DNA of 64,000 nucleotides from Ectocarpus siliculosus (taxonomy: Eukaryota > Sar > Phaeophyceae > Ectocarpales > Ectocarpaceae), in NCBI GenBank assembly GCA_000310025.1, contig FN649739.1, positions 884,918 to 948,917 of the forward strand, given 5' to 3'. The position numbers and the translations under genes were made by a program. Numbering within the stretch: position 1 is the first letter of the stretch; each line of letters starts with the position of its first letter. Shown here one piece after another: positions 48,001 through 57,197 of this stretch. The notes beneath the pieces were generated by a model. The model was not told the origin of the DNA. It worked only from the letters and a program-made list of their open reading frames with translations, and did no database searches.

Positions 48001-49181
48001 TTCTTTGACAACGACAGCCTCCGCAGGTTTTGGTGCATGCCTCAAACACAAGCACGCAACGCGTTTCTCATCACCTTCCCACCACAAGGATAAAACCGTT
48101 GCGTCAGGGCTGCCGCGCAAGCGTAATACTGCTGTTTCGTTCGACTACAACGCGTCCCTTTCTGGAGCGCTCTGCTCGTAGGTTAAGTTTTCCCATTCGC
48201 ATTCTTGTGGGTCCCGTTCCGATTGCAGAGGGTCCAACGGTTTGGACCTCTGGACCCTTCGCTTTCATCTCTTGTCACTGTACCCAATTACTCTCTTGCT
48301 ATTTGTATTTTGACAGTGACCCAGCAGCGGATCCCCCCCCCCCCTCGCTCTCTGTGGTGGGGTCCTGTGGGAACAATGCTCCGTCCTCTCGAGGACGCGC
48401 GGTCAATGGTCTAACAACTAAGGCATGCAAAACATGAGTACGCCCCCCACCTCTGCTTCATCCTTGTGAAATGTAGCCTGGGCCGGCGAAAACCCGGCAT
48501 ACTGCTCCGTCCCGGCATGGTAGGGACGCGAGGTCAATGTACACCATGTGTTTACATGAGTAGATCCAGACCCCCCCCCCATCTCACCCAACACCCCCCC
48601 CCCACCCGTGGTGAACATGTCTTCCCGTGCCCCAGATCCCCGGAGAGTGCGGCCCAAGACGCCTCCAAAAGGTTTGCGCTGGAGGCACCTTCGGCGAGGT
48701 GGGGTTTTTTCTCAGGACCCCGCAGGCGTTTCGCGCCGTCGCCAGGGAGCCGTGCCACCTCCACACGCTCAACAGGGCGGGCATGGTGGCCATGCAGGTA
48801 GGCCTGTCCGTTGGCCTTTTGGAATATTTATTCAGATCAACACCGTCCTTCTGATGTGTGGCGGTAAGTTCGCGCCGGCGAGCGGCAAATTTCATCAAAC
48901 ATACCTCATTCATGGACGTTTTGTGTGCCCTGGTGGCAATTTTACCCCCCCTTATCTGTCCGCTTTACCCCCTCCTGTGCATGCAACCGGCACGCTTTTC
49001 GTCCGTTGTTTTTCGAATGAAATAACCACAGCACCAAAACCCGGGGCTGTGCATACTGGTCCAGAAGGCCGTGATGAAGTCCATCTGCCTAGCGAAGTCG
49101 CTCTCCATCGAGTCGGCGCACCTTCGACCCGTGGACGACGGCCGATCGAGGAGACTCGGCAGTATTGAGGAGGAGGGGTAG
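28735..49181 (+). CDS. SulP-family anion permease with STAS and cyclic-nucleotide-binding domains
   Basis: A membrane sulfate or related anion transporter. Exons: 28735-28866, 29568-29623, 30212-30302, 30925-31018, 32274-32442, 33071-33270, 33691-33798, about 34625-34843, 35462-35549, 41209-41324, 41944-42054, 42664-43509, 43739-43984, 44544-44704, 45293-45687, 46476-46558, 47517-47678, 48636-48797, 49032-49181 (TAG). Membrane-part marks: SFAAMIFRDPAF, FAVGAVQDAGLIFLSAISS, VVQYLPMPVIGGYLAYIGW, VVVAFSSCLDVAAIEMEM, GFTGSYIFSQTIFNLRAG. STAS: STVMRTFEERVIL, GYIFFGSAVQIL, VILDFSNVVGVDATAARS, LDTALEWSEEMM, interrupted by about 340 Ser/Gly/Gln-rich residues including (CAG)12. cNMP domain: LQFILEDYLEV, EKVYFIGSGSVEPQ, GGTFGEVGFFLRTPQAFRAV. 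From 41209 to the stop every exon phase agrees. Problems: exon 33071-33270 lacks one base, exons 30925/32274 are out of phase by one, and no exon is seen for the last helices (35550-41208, with an N gap). The start is tentative. Confidence 0.88.
30430..30860. repeat. Intronic duplication, about 120 bp x 2, 310 bp apart
   Basis: 30430-30560 and 30740-30860 share TGTTCCT(G/C)AGTCGATGGG, CGGCA(A/C)C(C/A)TCA, CTCGT(T)CAT(C/G)CCG and CCCATG(G/C)(C/T)(G/T)GATCTG. Both lie in the intron between the exons ending 30302 and starting 30925. Confidence 0.65.
30600..30725 (+). repeat. Dispersed repeat R5, copy in SulP intron
   Basis: Matches 48465-48565 through AGCCTGGGCCGGCGAAAAC, CCGG(A)CATA, TAGGGAC(A/G)CGA(C/G)GTCAATG and GTTTACATGAGTA. 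The related half-unit GGACGCG(T/C)GGTCAATGGTCTAAC is at 40866-40945 and 48377-48445. Confidence 0.7.
31226..31272 (+). repeat. Short telomere-like repeat (TAGGGT/TTAGGG)
   Basis: GGTAGGGTTAGGGTTATGG then GGGGGTAGGGTTAAGG: two to four imperfect TTAGGG units in an intron. This is too short to mean a former chromosome end. Confidence 0.5.
34150..34190 (+). repeat. (TTGGG)n microsatellite
   Basis: Seven or so TTGGG units, flanked by GGTTTGGTTTAGGTTTG, inside a SulP intron next to repeat R4 copy B. Confidence 0.8.
34250..34585 (+). repeat. Dispersed repeat R4, copy B
   Basis: Second copy of 27748-28115, inserted in the SulP intron shortly before the exon that encodes VVVAFSSCLDVAAIE. Its presence may explain why the acceptor of that exon is hard to place. 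Confidence 0.8.
35975..36256. repeat. Minisatellite, 65-66 bp x about 4.2
   Basis: Units begin GA(C/T)ATG(A/G)AA at 35975, 36041, 36107, 36172 and 36237. Each contains CTAACCGA(C)TTTTTATTTTCCCATA, CGTAACAC(A/G)AAC and GACAAGCCAGA. Because 66 is a multiple of 3, the - strand reads a 22-residue repeat over part of the array. Confidence 0.9.
36257..37493. other. SulP intron / 5' flank of the LINE
   Basis: No exon with SulP character is visible. The part from about 36480 may be the 5' untranslated region of the + strand LINE. No ORF1 is recognised. Confidence 0.35.
37494..39367 (+). CDS. LINE ORF2, N-terminal part: APE endonuclease and start of RT
   Basis: An open frame of about 625 residues cut by the N gap. 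A basic Lys/Arg/Gly-rich leader occupies residues 1-80. The endonuclease is at about 82-330. It has RIGSWNVCGFATDER (catalytic Asn), DIVGVQESS (Glu), NVYMPPES, VVLVGDFNSRIG (Asp/Asn pair), RSILDYIVVE, and TTDHALVWTAL (the Asp-His end motif). A Lys/Glu-rich linker follows, and the RT begins with FTREEVEDCVAKLRNRKAAG and ADGIVNELLK at about 585-615. All endonuclease residues that I can check are present, so this copy was recently intact. The first Met is at 37494 but a start further in (for example 37680) is possible. Confidence 0.88.
39368..39467. other. Assembly gap (100 N)
   Basis: Exactly 100 N, the conventional placeholder for a gap of unknown length. It splits the LINE reverse transcriptase and lies in the SulP interval where the last transmembrane exon is missing. 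Confidence 0.98.
40034..40468 (+). CDS. LINE ORF2, C-terminal part after the gap
   Basis: 144 residues with the layout found after the RT core of LINEs: VKELEATQMKGVKVILGCSK, AELATQSLRSGRDARKLKW, RMCGMGEERLPRTAWEAKWA, KRGRQPTKWVKVVDDVWKEF. The frame is open upstream of the Met (AGELVERNNK). A stop follows at 40466-40468. After a shift, 40573-40854 continues with CGSECEGRVHVVAAC (a C-x3-C-x4-H-x4-C knuckle) and MTELGKVEGRYREMFEAW. Matched by the decayed copy at 2139-2540. Confidence 0.8.
   Translation: MERNNKVVKELEATQMKGVKVILGCSKRISSAAARAELATQSLRSGRDARKLKWQYRMCGMGEERLPRTAWEAKWANKKRGRQPTKWVKVVDDVWKEFKIDGETLDAEGLNVFKEKIYVAFPEREEQNITKKTRIRIVWKCTEC
40866..40945 (+). repeat. Dispersed repeat R5-related half-unit
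   Basis: GAGGACGCGTGGTCAATGGT, CTAACCGCTAAGGCATGCAAA and AGAGTACGCCCCC match 48377-48445. The GTGGTCAATGG part resembles a pol III A box, so a SINE origin is possible. Confidence 0.65.
45003..45061 (+). repeat. (CT)n microsatellite
   Basis: About 28 uninterrupted CT units in the SulP intron between the exons ending 44704 and starting 45293, preceded by (CCCT)n. Confidence 0.95.
48377..48565 (+). repeat. Dispersed repeat R5, two diverged units in tandem
   Basis: 48377-48445 matches 40866-40945 and 48465-48565 matches 30600-30725. Both units contain CTCCGTCC, GGGACGCG / GGACGCGCGGTCAATG and ACATGAGTA, so they are two diverged versions of one module. They lie in the SulP intron before exon 48636. 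Confidence 0.7.
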
Positions 49182-50460
49182 AGCTGTCGAACGAATTGAT
49201 GATACAGATCCCAACTATGCAGGCACGTTGAGATCACAGGGGTGCGGGAGAACGGCAAGGGGAGCTGCTTGCTAGGAGGAGTAGGGAAGCGTCGCCGCCC
49301 GCGGAGAACTAGAACGGGTGTGGTGGAGCAGCGGACACGAGCATTTGCTCGTTCGGGCATCGGCAGCCGCTGTCCTTTCGCGTAGTAGGGTTCACTGGAC
49401 GAACGGCTTCTTGTTTCATTAGTTAACCGCACGAGCGTCATATACCCCGGGAATAATTATTCGTTCTCGCGCAAACGCCAAAGGGGAAACTAGAGTGCAC
49501 GTGTGCGCACTGGCAGGTTTCATTTACTGTCGAGTCCAACAATAACACGTGTAGGCGTCTGACGCCCGTCTCCGCGTAAAGAAAACGGGTAAATATTATT
49601 TCTTACAAAGAAGGGTTGGGCTGTGGTTGCCAACTTGCCGGGGAGAGAGTAGCAGAACGATATTCAATGGTAACACCAGCGCAAGGACATGGGTACAGAA
49701 GGCTCCACCACTTGTTGTTCCCCAAGGCTCGTTTCATGGTTCTTTTTTGGGTCGACCCAACATTGACTAGGCTTTGAGTAGGATACTTGCTAAGCACCTG
49801 GCATTAGTGTTTACTCTGTAGAGACGGCCGTCTCCAGGTTTTTAGAAAGCAAACATGACCTCACACAAAGATTACCCGTTCGATATATAACCTCAGTTGA
49901 AAGGGTTGTGGCGAAAAGGCCTATGGAAGTGTTTTGTTCTGTGTGAGAGTTTATGATTCAAGAGTTCGTGTCTATCACAGTTCTATGCCAACATTTTGTC
50001 GGTAAGGCTGCTGGAGGTCGTTGGACATGCAGACCAAGCGGGAGTGGTGTCTACGGACCGGGTGGGTGCCGACGAAAATACGGGCGTGATGTCGTTTGCT
50101 ACCCCCCTGTACCTGCTGAAACGGTCCTCTACACGTCCAGTTTCGAGTGCATGTGTGCATGCGTCGTCTTAGTGACTACCAGGTGACTTATTTTTGCATC
50201 AGGTTCGCAAAGACACGGGTCGGTTCAAACTGCTGTTGGTTGACTATACGGCCGGCAAACAGAGGGGGGACAAGGTCAACTATGCGAAACGAAAGGGTCG
50301 TGGGTGGGGAAAAGCGAAAGCCGTCGGTTCACGGCAAATTGAACAAAGCTGCAGCTCCAAGGGGAACATTTCTCGCGGTTTGGGTTCTCCGAAGCCTCGA
50401 CGACTCTTCGTAACCACCCTCGAATATCCTCCAATCGGCTTCACGTTGCGCAGATTCATG
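49182..50460. other. SulP 3' flank, no further gene seen
   Basis: Probably contains the SulP 3' UTR. No polyadenylation signal is assignable. The - strand frame at 48965-49441 overlaps the SulP last exon and is taken as a shadow. Confidence 0.4.
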
Positions 50461-50462
50461 TA

Positions 50463-51332
50463 CAGTAGGTGGCCCGATATAATGCCGGTGAAATCGGCTG
50501 TCAACCACCGGCATTATAGCGGGAGACCGACATCACGTAGAATCGGCCTCTATTATGCTGGTTCCGGCAGTACTGAGGGTCTGAGAATTCCGCAATAACG
50601 CCGGTACCGGCCCTATATAGGAAACCATCGAGTTATTCAATACGAAAACGAACGTATAGCACACACCACAAGCATCAGGTGGTAGGGAAAAATGACTAGA
50701 GGTTTGGTAAGCATTCCGCGATCTAGCAGATTTCAGAGGCGCGTGCATCGAAGGGCCGTATGTTATCTCACCCCTCCATGCGTCTTTGGTTCTACCCCCT
50801 GACCTTCCTTGACGTTTAATATTCACCTCTGGTACCTCCCCGTCACTCCCAAAAATACACACGAATTATGTCGTACGAAAATATCGAGTAAGAAAGCAAA
50901 GCAACACCCAGTACGAAAAAAAGCGTCTGAACACACTGTCGCATAACCGACGAATACTCGCTCACACAGAGGAAATCCAAACAAAAATTGGTCAGGCTGC
51001 TGGTGTTCAGGTAAAAACGATAACCAACCATACCCCACAAACCTACCAACAGATCCCGCCGAACCAACAACCATACTACTGAAGCTGAATCGACTCCAAA
51101 ACTAGCATCAGATTTGTCGAAGTAGCCCCTCCGTCCTGTGTGTGCAAGCAATCTTGAGAACCGGCATTATTCACGGGCCACCAACACCCCCGAACCGGCA
51201 TTATAGAGGGGTCGGCCTCAATAACGCCGGTACCGGCATTATACCGGCTTGAAGTTGTGCCAGTCGATTTCAACCGGCATTATAGCGGGCAACAGGCATT
51301 ATTCGACGGGCATTATACCGGGCCACCTACTG
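50463..51332. mobile_element. Non-autonomous pogo/Tigger-like (Tc1/mariner) MITE, 870 bp
   Basis: The TIRs of about 30 bp differ at three sites: CAGTAGGTGGCCCGATATAA on the left, and CAGTAGGTGGCCCGGTATAA as the reverse complement of the right end. The element is flanked by TA on both sides (50461-50462, 51333-51334), the target used by Tc1/mariner/pogo elements. The CAGTAG...TATAATGCC start resembles Tigger-type ends. Subterminal zones hold many copies of ACCGGCATTAT(A) in both orientations (about 50482, 50508, 51153, 51195, 51230, 51278). No transposase remains. The - strand frames inside have no D,D motif that I can see. Confidence 0.85.
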
Positions 51333-51334
51333 TA

Positions 51335-52540
51335 CCAAAAAAGACAGCCTCGAGCACACTTGAGCCGACAAAAGATGGGCATATAATCCAATGGCGAGGG
51401 TTCAAGACAACCCAGTTTTCTTGTTTCGCGATACACATGCATGTATGTCAGTCGCTTTGCAATGCGATTCAGACGTTGTCAGGTTAAATTTTGTTTCCCA
51501 GAAGGGGAGGGGACGAAACATTAAAATCCAACACTCGTTGCACTCAATATCCACCTCCAATGTACACAAATTTCATAGTTCTAGAGCGCACCGGATTCTT
51601 CGGATCGCGCAGCTGATGCTACTCTCATCATCGTTGTACCCCTTGATGGCTCTTTTCTGCGACCTAGGGCGGACAAGCACTGATGCCACGCTAACTACAT
51701 GAAGTGCCACTCGCTACTGCTGTAGGTCGACGCCGGGGGCCCTGCCCCGGCGGCTACCGCCGCTCGAAATGACGCTGCCTCTCTCCTCTGCTTCGGCAAC
51801 CACCGCCAGTGAGGCTGTAGCTTGTGTAGCCATCCTCGCCAACTCCCGGCCAACGTGTTCGTGCACCTTCAATCTGAAGGCTTCTCTCTCCAAGCACCAA
51901 CGGTCTGTGGGTTCAACCACGTGGTTCAAGTGCGACTTTCGGATCGCGCTGGTGGCAGAACCGGCCGCAGCCGCGGCGCAAAATCCCGACAATAATAGTG
52001 GCATATTCTCCTCTTGCTCCTGCCCAGCAACGAGCTACTTTTGGCGTCCGGAACGCTGACTATGGACCGCAGGGACCACAGCACAGCACAGCATATTATA
52101 TATGTGTCGTCGTCGTCGTCGAAACTACATGTAACTGTAGTTCGGTTCGCCGTCATCCTGCGCGTCGTAACCCGGCGCCAGAGGTATACTCAGCGACGAC
52201 AAAGTGTGCGAGCGTATAATCAGAGCACAACTTAAACAAATTTCAAGGGTCGATTGAAAAAAATGACGAGGACAGGAGGCATGTACCACGCACAAGAGAC
52301 GTAGTCGGTAAGCTGGGGGTACAATGAAAACCGCGGATGAATGTACTCTACATTTGTTTCATGTGAAAACGGTAAAACAATAGGTATTCGGAGGTTTCGT
52401 GGATTGATTGTGGATGACTTCCACATAGGACAGATCAGATCCCTGCAGATCGAGCTAATAGCTCTTTCGTAGGGTATGTCCCTTGTAATTGTGGTAGGAC
52501 ATAGTGTAGATAAGTGATCGGAGCATGTTTGTTCCATGGT
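51335..52540. other. Non-coding stretch
   Basis: No gene recognised. Overlapping frames at 51714-52059 on both strands (Ala-rich) look like GC-driven openness. Confidence 0.4.
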
Positions 52541-52544
52541 GATC

Positions 52545-53235
52545 TGAAGGACTTTTTTCGTGATCTGACTACGTTTGGCCGAGGTGATCTGAAAGACTTC
52601 GCTATGTTTGCCCGAGGTGATCAGTGGTTGGGCGATGCTTACCTGAGGTGATCGGTGATTGGGCTACGTAGTGGATGATTGGGCGATGTTTGCCCGATGT
52701 TATCAGCAACTGGGCGATATTTGCCCGAGGTGATCGGTGATTGGGCCATGTTTGCCCGAGGTAATCGATGATTTGGGCGATGTTTGGCCGAAGTTAACAG
52801 CAATTGGGCGATATTTGCCCCAGGTGATCATCAGTGATTGGGCGATGGTTGCCCGAGATGATCGGTGATTGGGCGATATTTGCCCGAGGTGATCGGTGAT
52901 TGAGCGATGTTTCGACGAGGTTATCGATGATTGCGCAATATTTGCCCGAAGGGATCTGGAAGACATACGTGAATGGGCGATGTTTGCACGAACGAGGTGA
53001 ACTGAACATCATCGATCGGTGAATGGGCTATGTTTGCCCAAGCAAGGTGATCGGTGATTGGGCGATGTTTGGCGGAGGTGATCCGAAAGAGATCAATGAT
53101 CCGGCTACGTTTGCCCGAATTGACCTGAAAGATATACTTCCTTGGAAATTTGGGCATTTTTCCCAAGGTGATGGAAGACACATAATGCATCACCTGAGTA
53201 GGTTTGCCGCAGGTGACCTGAAGGACAATGTTTGC
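52545..53235 (+). repeat. Minisatellite, about 31-bp unit, about 20 copies
   Basis: Unit GAGGTGATCGGTGATTGGGC followed by GATGTTTGCCC, repeated with substitutions and indels across about 690 bp. Conserved cores are GATTGGGCGAT(G/A)TTTGCCCGA and GGTGATC. Outer copies are more diverged and mixed with CTGAAAGAC(TT/AT) variants. GGGC and GCCC in each unit can pair, so every unit is a potential small hairpin. Confidence 0.92.
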
Positions 53236-53613
53236 TCCATGATGGTCTGACAGGCATCGGGGATCGGGGTGTGCTTACTCCTCCATGGTGGTGCGTAAGA
53301 CATGGATGGTTATTATTTGCAGCGCAAACACGTGACAGAAACAACAAGAAAAAAACGACACGCTTCCTCGACAGCAGCAGTCCTTTTGTGTTGGGTTTTG
53401 GAGTACGAACTTGGTGAATCAACGCGACCCCCCCCCCCCGCCTTTCCTTCTTTGCGCCTTCCGAGTATGGCTTGGCATACCCCGACACCTCCCGTAAAGA
53501 GCGCCGATCTGACTTACAAATAAATACTCTTGACTCCTTATCATGGAAATAAATGTGATCCAATATGAGCAAATTCGTTTTATCAAGTTAAGGGGGGGAA
53601 GAAGAGGGGTTTT
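53236..53613. other. Non-coding stretch
   Basis: Poly-C run at 53429-53440 and poly-G run at about 53592. No gene seen. Confidence 0.4.
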
Positions 53614-54480
53614 GACGCTGGCTCTTTTCCCCTACTTTAATCCTGCACAAAGAAAGAAAACAACCTTTAGTACGGGTTTACAGCAGAGGCTAAATGCTAC
53701 TAGCTACTGCTGACACGTTCAGGGGTTTACGGTCCATCCATGACGGTGAGCATGACTGTGACAAATGTTGGATGCCGCTTGGTTCCGGGGCAGATTTCGG
53801 ACTGTTTTCAGAGGCTGCTGCGACCTTCGATATTGCGTCCCCAAAACTGAAAATCAAAACGTACCCAAAACAAAACACAAGCAAAATACGCACTACCATA
53901 TACTTTATATTTGGGTATTTATTTCCGCCCCAGTAGGAAACCTGAACGTGCCAGCACGCACGACGCCTCTTCATGTTGTCCCCTACTGGTGACAATAGAA
54001 TGCCTAACCTAACCAGATTAGGGTCGGTGGAGGCGAGCATGGCTGGCTGTGACAAATGTTCGATGCCGCTTGGTTCCAGTGCAGATTTCGGACTGTTATC
54101 AGAAGCTGCTGCGACCTTCGATATTTTAGCTCTAGTAGCAAACCTGAACGTGCCAGCACGCACGACGCCTCTTCACGATGTCCTCTACTGCTGACAATAT
54201 AATGCCCAACCTAACCCTCAAAACTGACCTTGTTTGAGCGCCTTCCGTTTTGGCTCTTCTGACTTGAATTTAGAATAGCGCGAAGTATTGTTTTTATTTC
54301 AAAGGAGGCCTGTGGAGGTAGAAGCGTGAAAAGTATGTTTTGAGAAGTCTCTACTGCCGCCCTGTGTGAGAATCCACGATTGATTCCCTGCTTTTCGCAA
54401 TGCTTCCCGACTGGTCTTGTGTGTCTGTTGTTGTGCGATTTTTGGACCTCTTGTGTTTGTTTTCAAAATTCGTCAACTTC
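53614..54480 (+). repeat. Composite repeat R6, copy A
   Basis: The left block (GACGCTGGCTCTTTT...CTACTTTAATCC) and right block (TTGTTTGAGCGCCT, TTTTGGCTCT, GACTTGAATTTAGAATAG, CTACTGCCGCCCTGTG, GACTGGTCTTGTGTGTCTGT) match copy B (58011-58790) in the same orientation. The central block (CTGTGACAAATGTT, CAGATTTCGGACTGTT, AACCTGAACGTGCCAGCACG) is present twice here (about 53755-53990 and 54047-54190), and once in copy B in the opposite orientation. Confidence 0.8.
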
Positions 54481-55009
54481 AAAATTAATCTTCTTCCCCC
54501 CCTTAAATCATGCATGTTTCGAGTTGTCGATCCACTGCATGTGATGTGTGTGGTTCTGTTGTTAAAAATCAGAGGCTTAGGGTCTGCTAAGGCTGTATAA
54601 TCAAGAACAGTTCCCTGGTGGTTTTGCTGGTGTTAGATTGCTTGGTGTGTTCTTTTAAGCGAACGTCAGATCTGCTGAAAAGAGGTCCTCACTAAAAACA
54701 AGATAATAGGCTGATGACGCAAGTCAGAAGTCTTTCTGTCCAAGAGACCTGTGCTACGGCGGTAGCAACAACAGTGAGCACGCAGGGTAACAGAGCCGTG
54801 TGGCACACCTTGTTGACAGGTGTGCTGAGGTGCACTGTAGGCGTGAGTCTACAACCAAATGGTATTTGGTTCAAAGAGAACTGAGAAACAGATGTTGTAC
54901 AAATTTGTTGTATTGTTGAGCTCGGCAGGAAACAGAGTGAGCTCCAGTGGGGGGCGTGCGCTCTGCCTGGTCAGCGTTTTTGTCGATTACCGACGAAACT
55001 ACGAAGAAC
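54481..55009. other. Non-coding stretch
   Basis: No gene or repeat recognised. Confidence 0.4.
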
Positions 55010-55205
55010 CTGTGTACCGGTCCGGAACCGTTCCGGGAACGTTCTGGGAACCAAATACCGTTCTATAAGCCCAAAAGCACCGTTCCGGAAACGTTCCGGG
55101 AACCTTTCTAATCTTACTCTGGAATTTTCCTGAGAACGTTCCTGAGAACCGTTCTAGGAAAATATGCCCGATGTAGGAAACATTCTACGAACCGTTACGG
55201 AATCT
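55010..55205. repeat. GTTCCGGGAACGTTC palindrome array
   Basis: About a dozen overlapping GTTC/GAAC words (CCGGAACCGTTCCGGGAACG, TTCTGGGAACC, CACCGTTCCGGAAACGTTCC, GAGAACGTTCCTGAGAACCG) spaced 10-20 bp apart. Self-complementary at many registers. No coding sense. Confidence 0.7.
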
Positions 55206-55584
55206 ACCGCATCCATCAGTGGTCCGGGTCTGCTGACCCCCCTAAATCAAGCCATGTGGTCTAATACCTAGATCAAGCGTACATACACGCGCAGCCAGCT
55301 TAACAAAAATGACGTGTTTGCGCAGAACAAAATTTGGCTCGTAACGACCAGTTCGGGGTATCTAAAGTTCCTCCGACGCGACTTCTGCCTAAATATATAT
55401 TTGTCTTGAGATTTCGCTATTTAGAGAAATTTGCACAATTTGCCGCCCGAACGACCACGCGCGCTGGTCGGTCCACGTCAGTTTGGGCCGCTTGCTGCGC
55501 CGTTGTGGCACGAGACGGCACGAGACGGCAGCGGGCTACGAGACGCGCAGCCAGTGCCCGCCCCATGCCCCTATACACAAGTCA

Positions 55585-55897
55585 TGGATAGAACCAGGAG
55601 GCCGATCCGGGATGTCAACCTTAAACGCCGCTACGGCGCCATGAGCCCCGGAGAACTGATGCATGAGCAGCTTTGCCTCTTGTGCGCAGCTGTCCTGCTG
55701 TTGGTTGGCACAGCGAGGAAGAAGATGAGCACGAAACGGAAGAGCTCGAGTTGTGCGCTGCGCTCATAGCGCTGCAGGTGGAGACAGTACGGGTAGATCG
55801 CACGGTCATCAGGACAGTGAGGGGGAGGGATTTGTGCATCGCCGACATCTCGGAGGACAGGGCGTGGTGTGACTATCGCTTCAATTTTCAAAATTAG
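55585..55897 (+). pseudogene. Possible N-terminal fragment of a PIF/Harbinger-type transposase
   Basis: Two overlapping frames: MDRTRRPIRDVNLKRRYGAM...MHEQLCLLCAAVLLLV (from 55585), then, one frame over, EEEDEHETEELELCAALIAL, TVRGRDLCIADISEDRAWCD and YRFNF to the TAG at 55895. A leucine-rich helix followed by (I/L)SED...(F)RF is the usual lead-in to PIF/Harbinger nucleases, but the DDE core is absent. Assignment is a guess from layout only. Confidence 0.22.
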
Positions 55898-57197
55898 GTG
55901 CACATGTATGTATGTGCACATCTTTCCTGGCCCCTTCGAACTCCACCGCTGCATGTATGTATGTGCGCGGCGAGATTACACGGCCAAATGCGGATCATCT
56001 GTGTTCGTCTTCCGGGTTTTTTTTTTGCGCACGGTGGAAAGACTTTATTTTTAACAGAAATTACATGGCATCAGTATAGCAAATTCGTTGTAAATTATGC
56101 GCAAACACGTCAATCTCAGTTCGCTCGAACAAATCTTACGTGGTTGTGGGGCGAGTTCTGTATCGTTCGTCTTGATGGGGGGATACTTTGTTGAATCCAT
56201 AGACTGTAGGTTTGACGGCATCCAAGATCGACGGTTGGTTGTCGTCGGTGATTGTGCTGAAAGCAAGAGATACTACACTGTATCATCATCATGCTGTTCT
56301 TGCGTTCGTTGTGATCGGATGGTCAATCAATCAAGACACCCCGTCACATCGTCGCCGAGCTATGTAGCATTCTATGTAGGACCCGCGACACTCAAAACAT
56401 CGATAAACCGGCAGTTCAGTTGTTGGAGCTAGATGTGTATGCCGGTACACACGTTTGTTGTTTATTGTGATTAATTGATGGTGTGATGTGGGTTTCCCTT
56501 TGTGTGCTGATACCCCATAATGTAATGTCAAGACGCGGCGCTCCGGTACCGCGGCGCTCCGGTAGCAGGGCAAGAAACTTCGTATGTCCCACTTACTTGG
56601 GAGGGGACCTGTGTAGATTCCAGCGGACGTACTTGTTCGCCCTCTCTGCTTCACGCAACCCTCCCATCCGAGACCGGGACGAAAGGACTTTGTTTTCCCT
56701 GTGAAGAAGGAAGTTGGCGGCCGTGGGCGGCCGCCGCAACCGGCCCGCAAATATCCTCTTTTTGTAGGCCCCCGCAGACCCATGATGAGAATGCCTCGTG
56801 ACTGAGAACTGAAACCTGACCGAGCGTGTTTTTTATTCCGCCGCATTGTTGGTCTCCCCACAGCAGCAACACAACAAAACTGAAGACGATTGCAGCAGCC
56901 TCGGCGGCTCCACCGCCTGGCGTGAAGCGCGAAGGGTAGAAGGTGGATGAGCGTGCCGTTGCTCGGGAGCAGCCGCTTTGATCCTGCAAGTACCTGCCCG
57001 TAAAATTGATATTCTCGCTGGGCAGCACCGGGAGGTTCGCTCTCGGCAAGCGGAGAGAGCGGCCGCGCCAAAGCCCAACAACGGCAGGGTACACAACGGC
57101 GTGGTATTTTCAGTTCAACAACAACAACAAACTTCGATACCTCGCGATATTGCACCGGCGATAGCAGCAGCAAGTCGTTGCATAGGTGGTTGGCACC
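55898..57197. other. Upstream region of the IP3-receptor-like gene
   Basis: No coding exon assigned. The 280-residue - strand frame at 56331-57173 has no domain. The 200 bases before the start codon contain CAACAACAACAACAAAC and AGCAGCAGCA and are taken as promoter/5' UTR. Confidence 0.35.

Noticed and set aside
52545-53235. CRISPR-like array
   Set aside because: Units are contiguous with no unique spacers, in an intron-rich eukaryotic context. It is a minisatellite.
56331-57173. 280-residue open frame on the - strand upstream of the IP3R-like gene
   Set aside because: Arg/Cys-rich random-looking composition, no domain, and it overlaps the likely promoter of the + strand gene.
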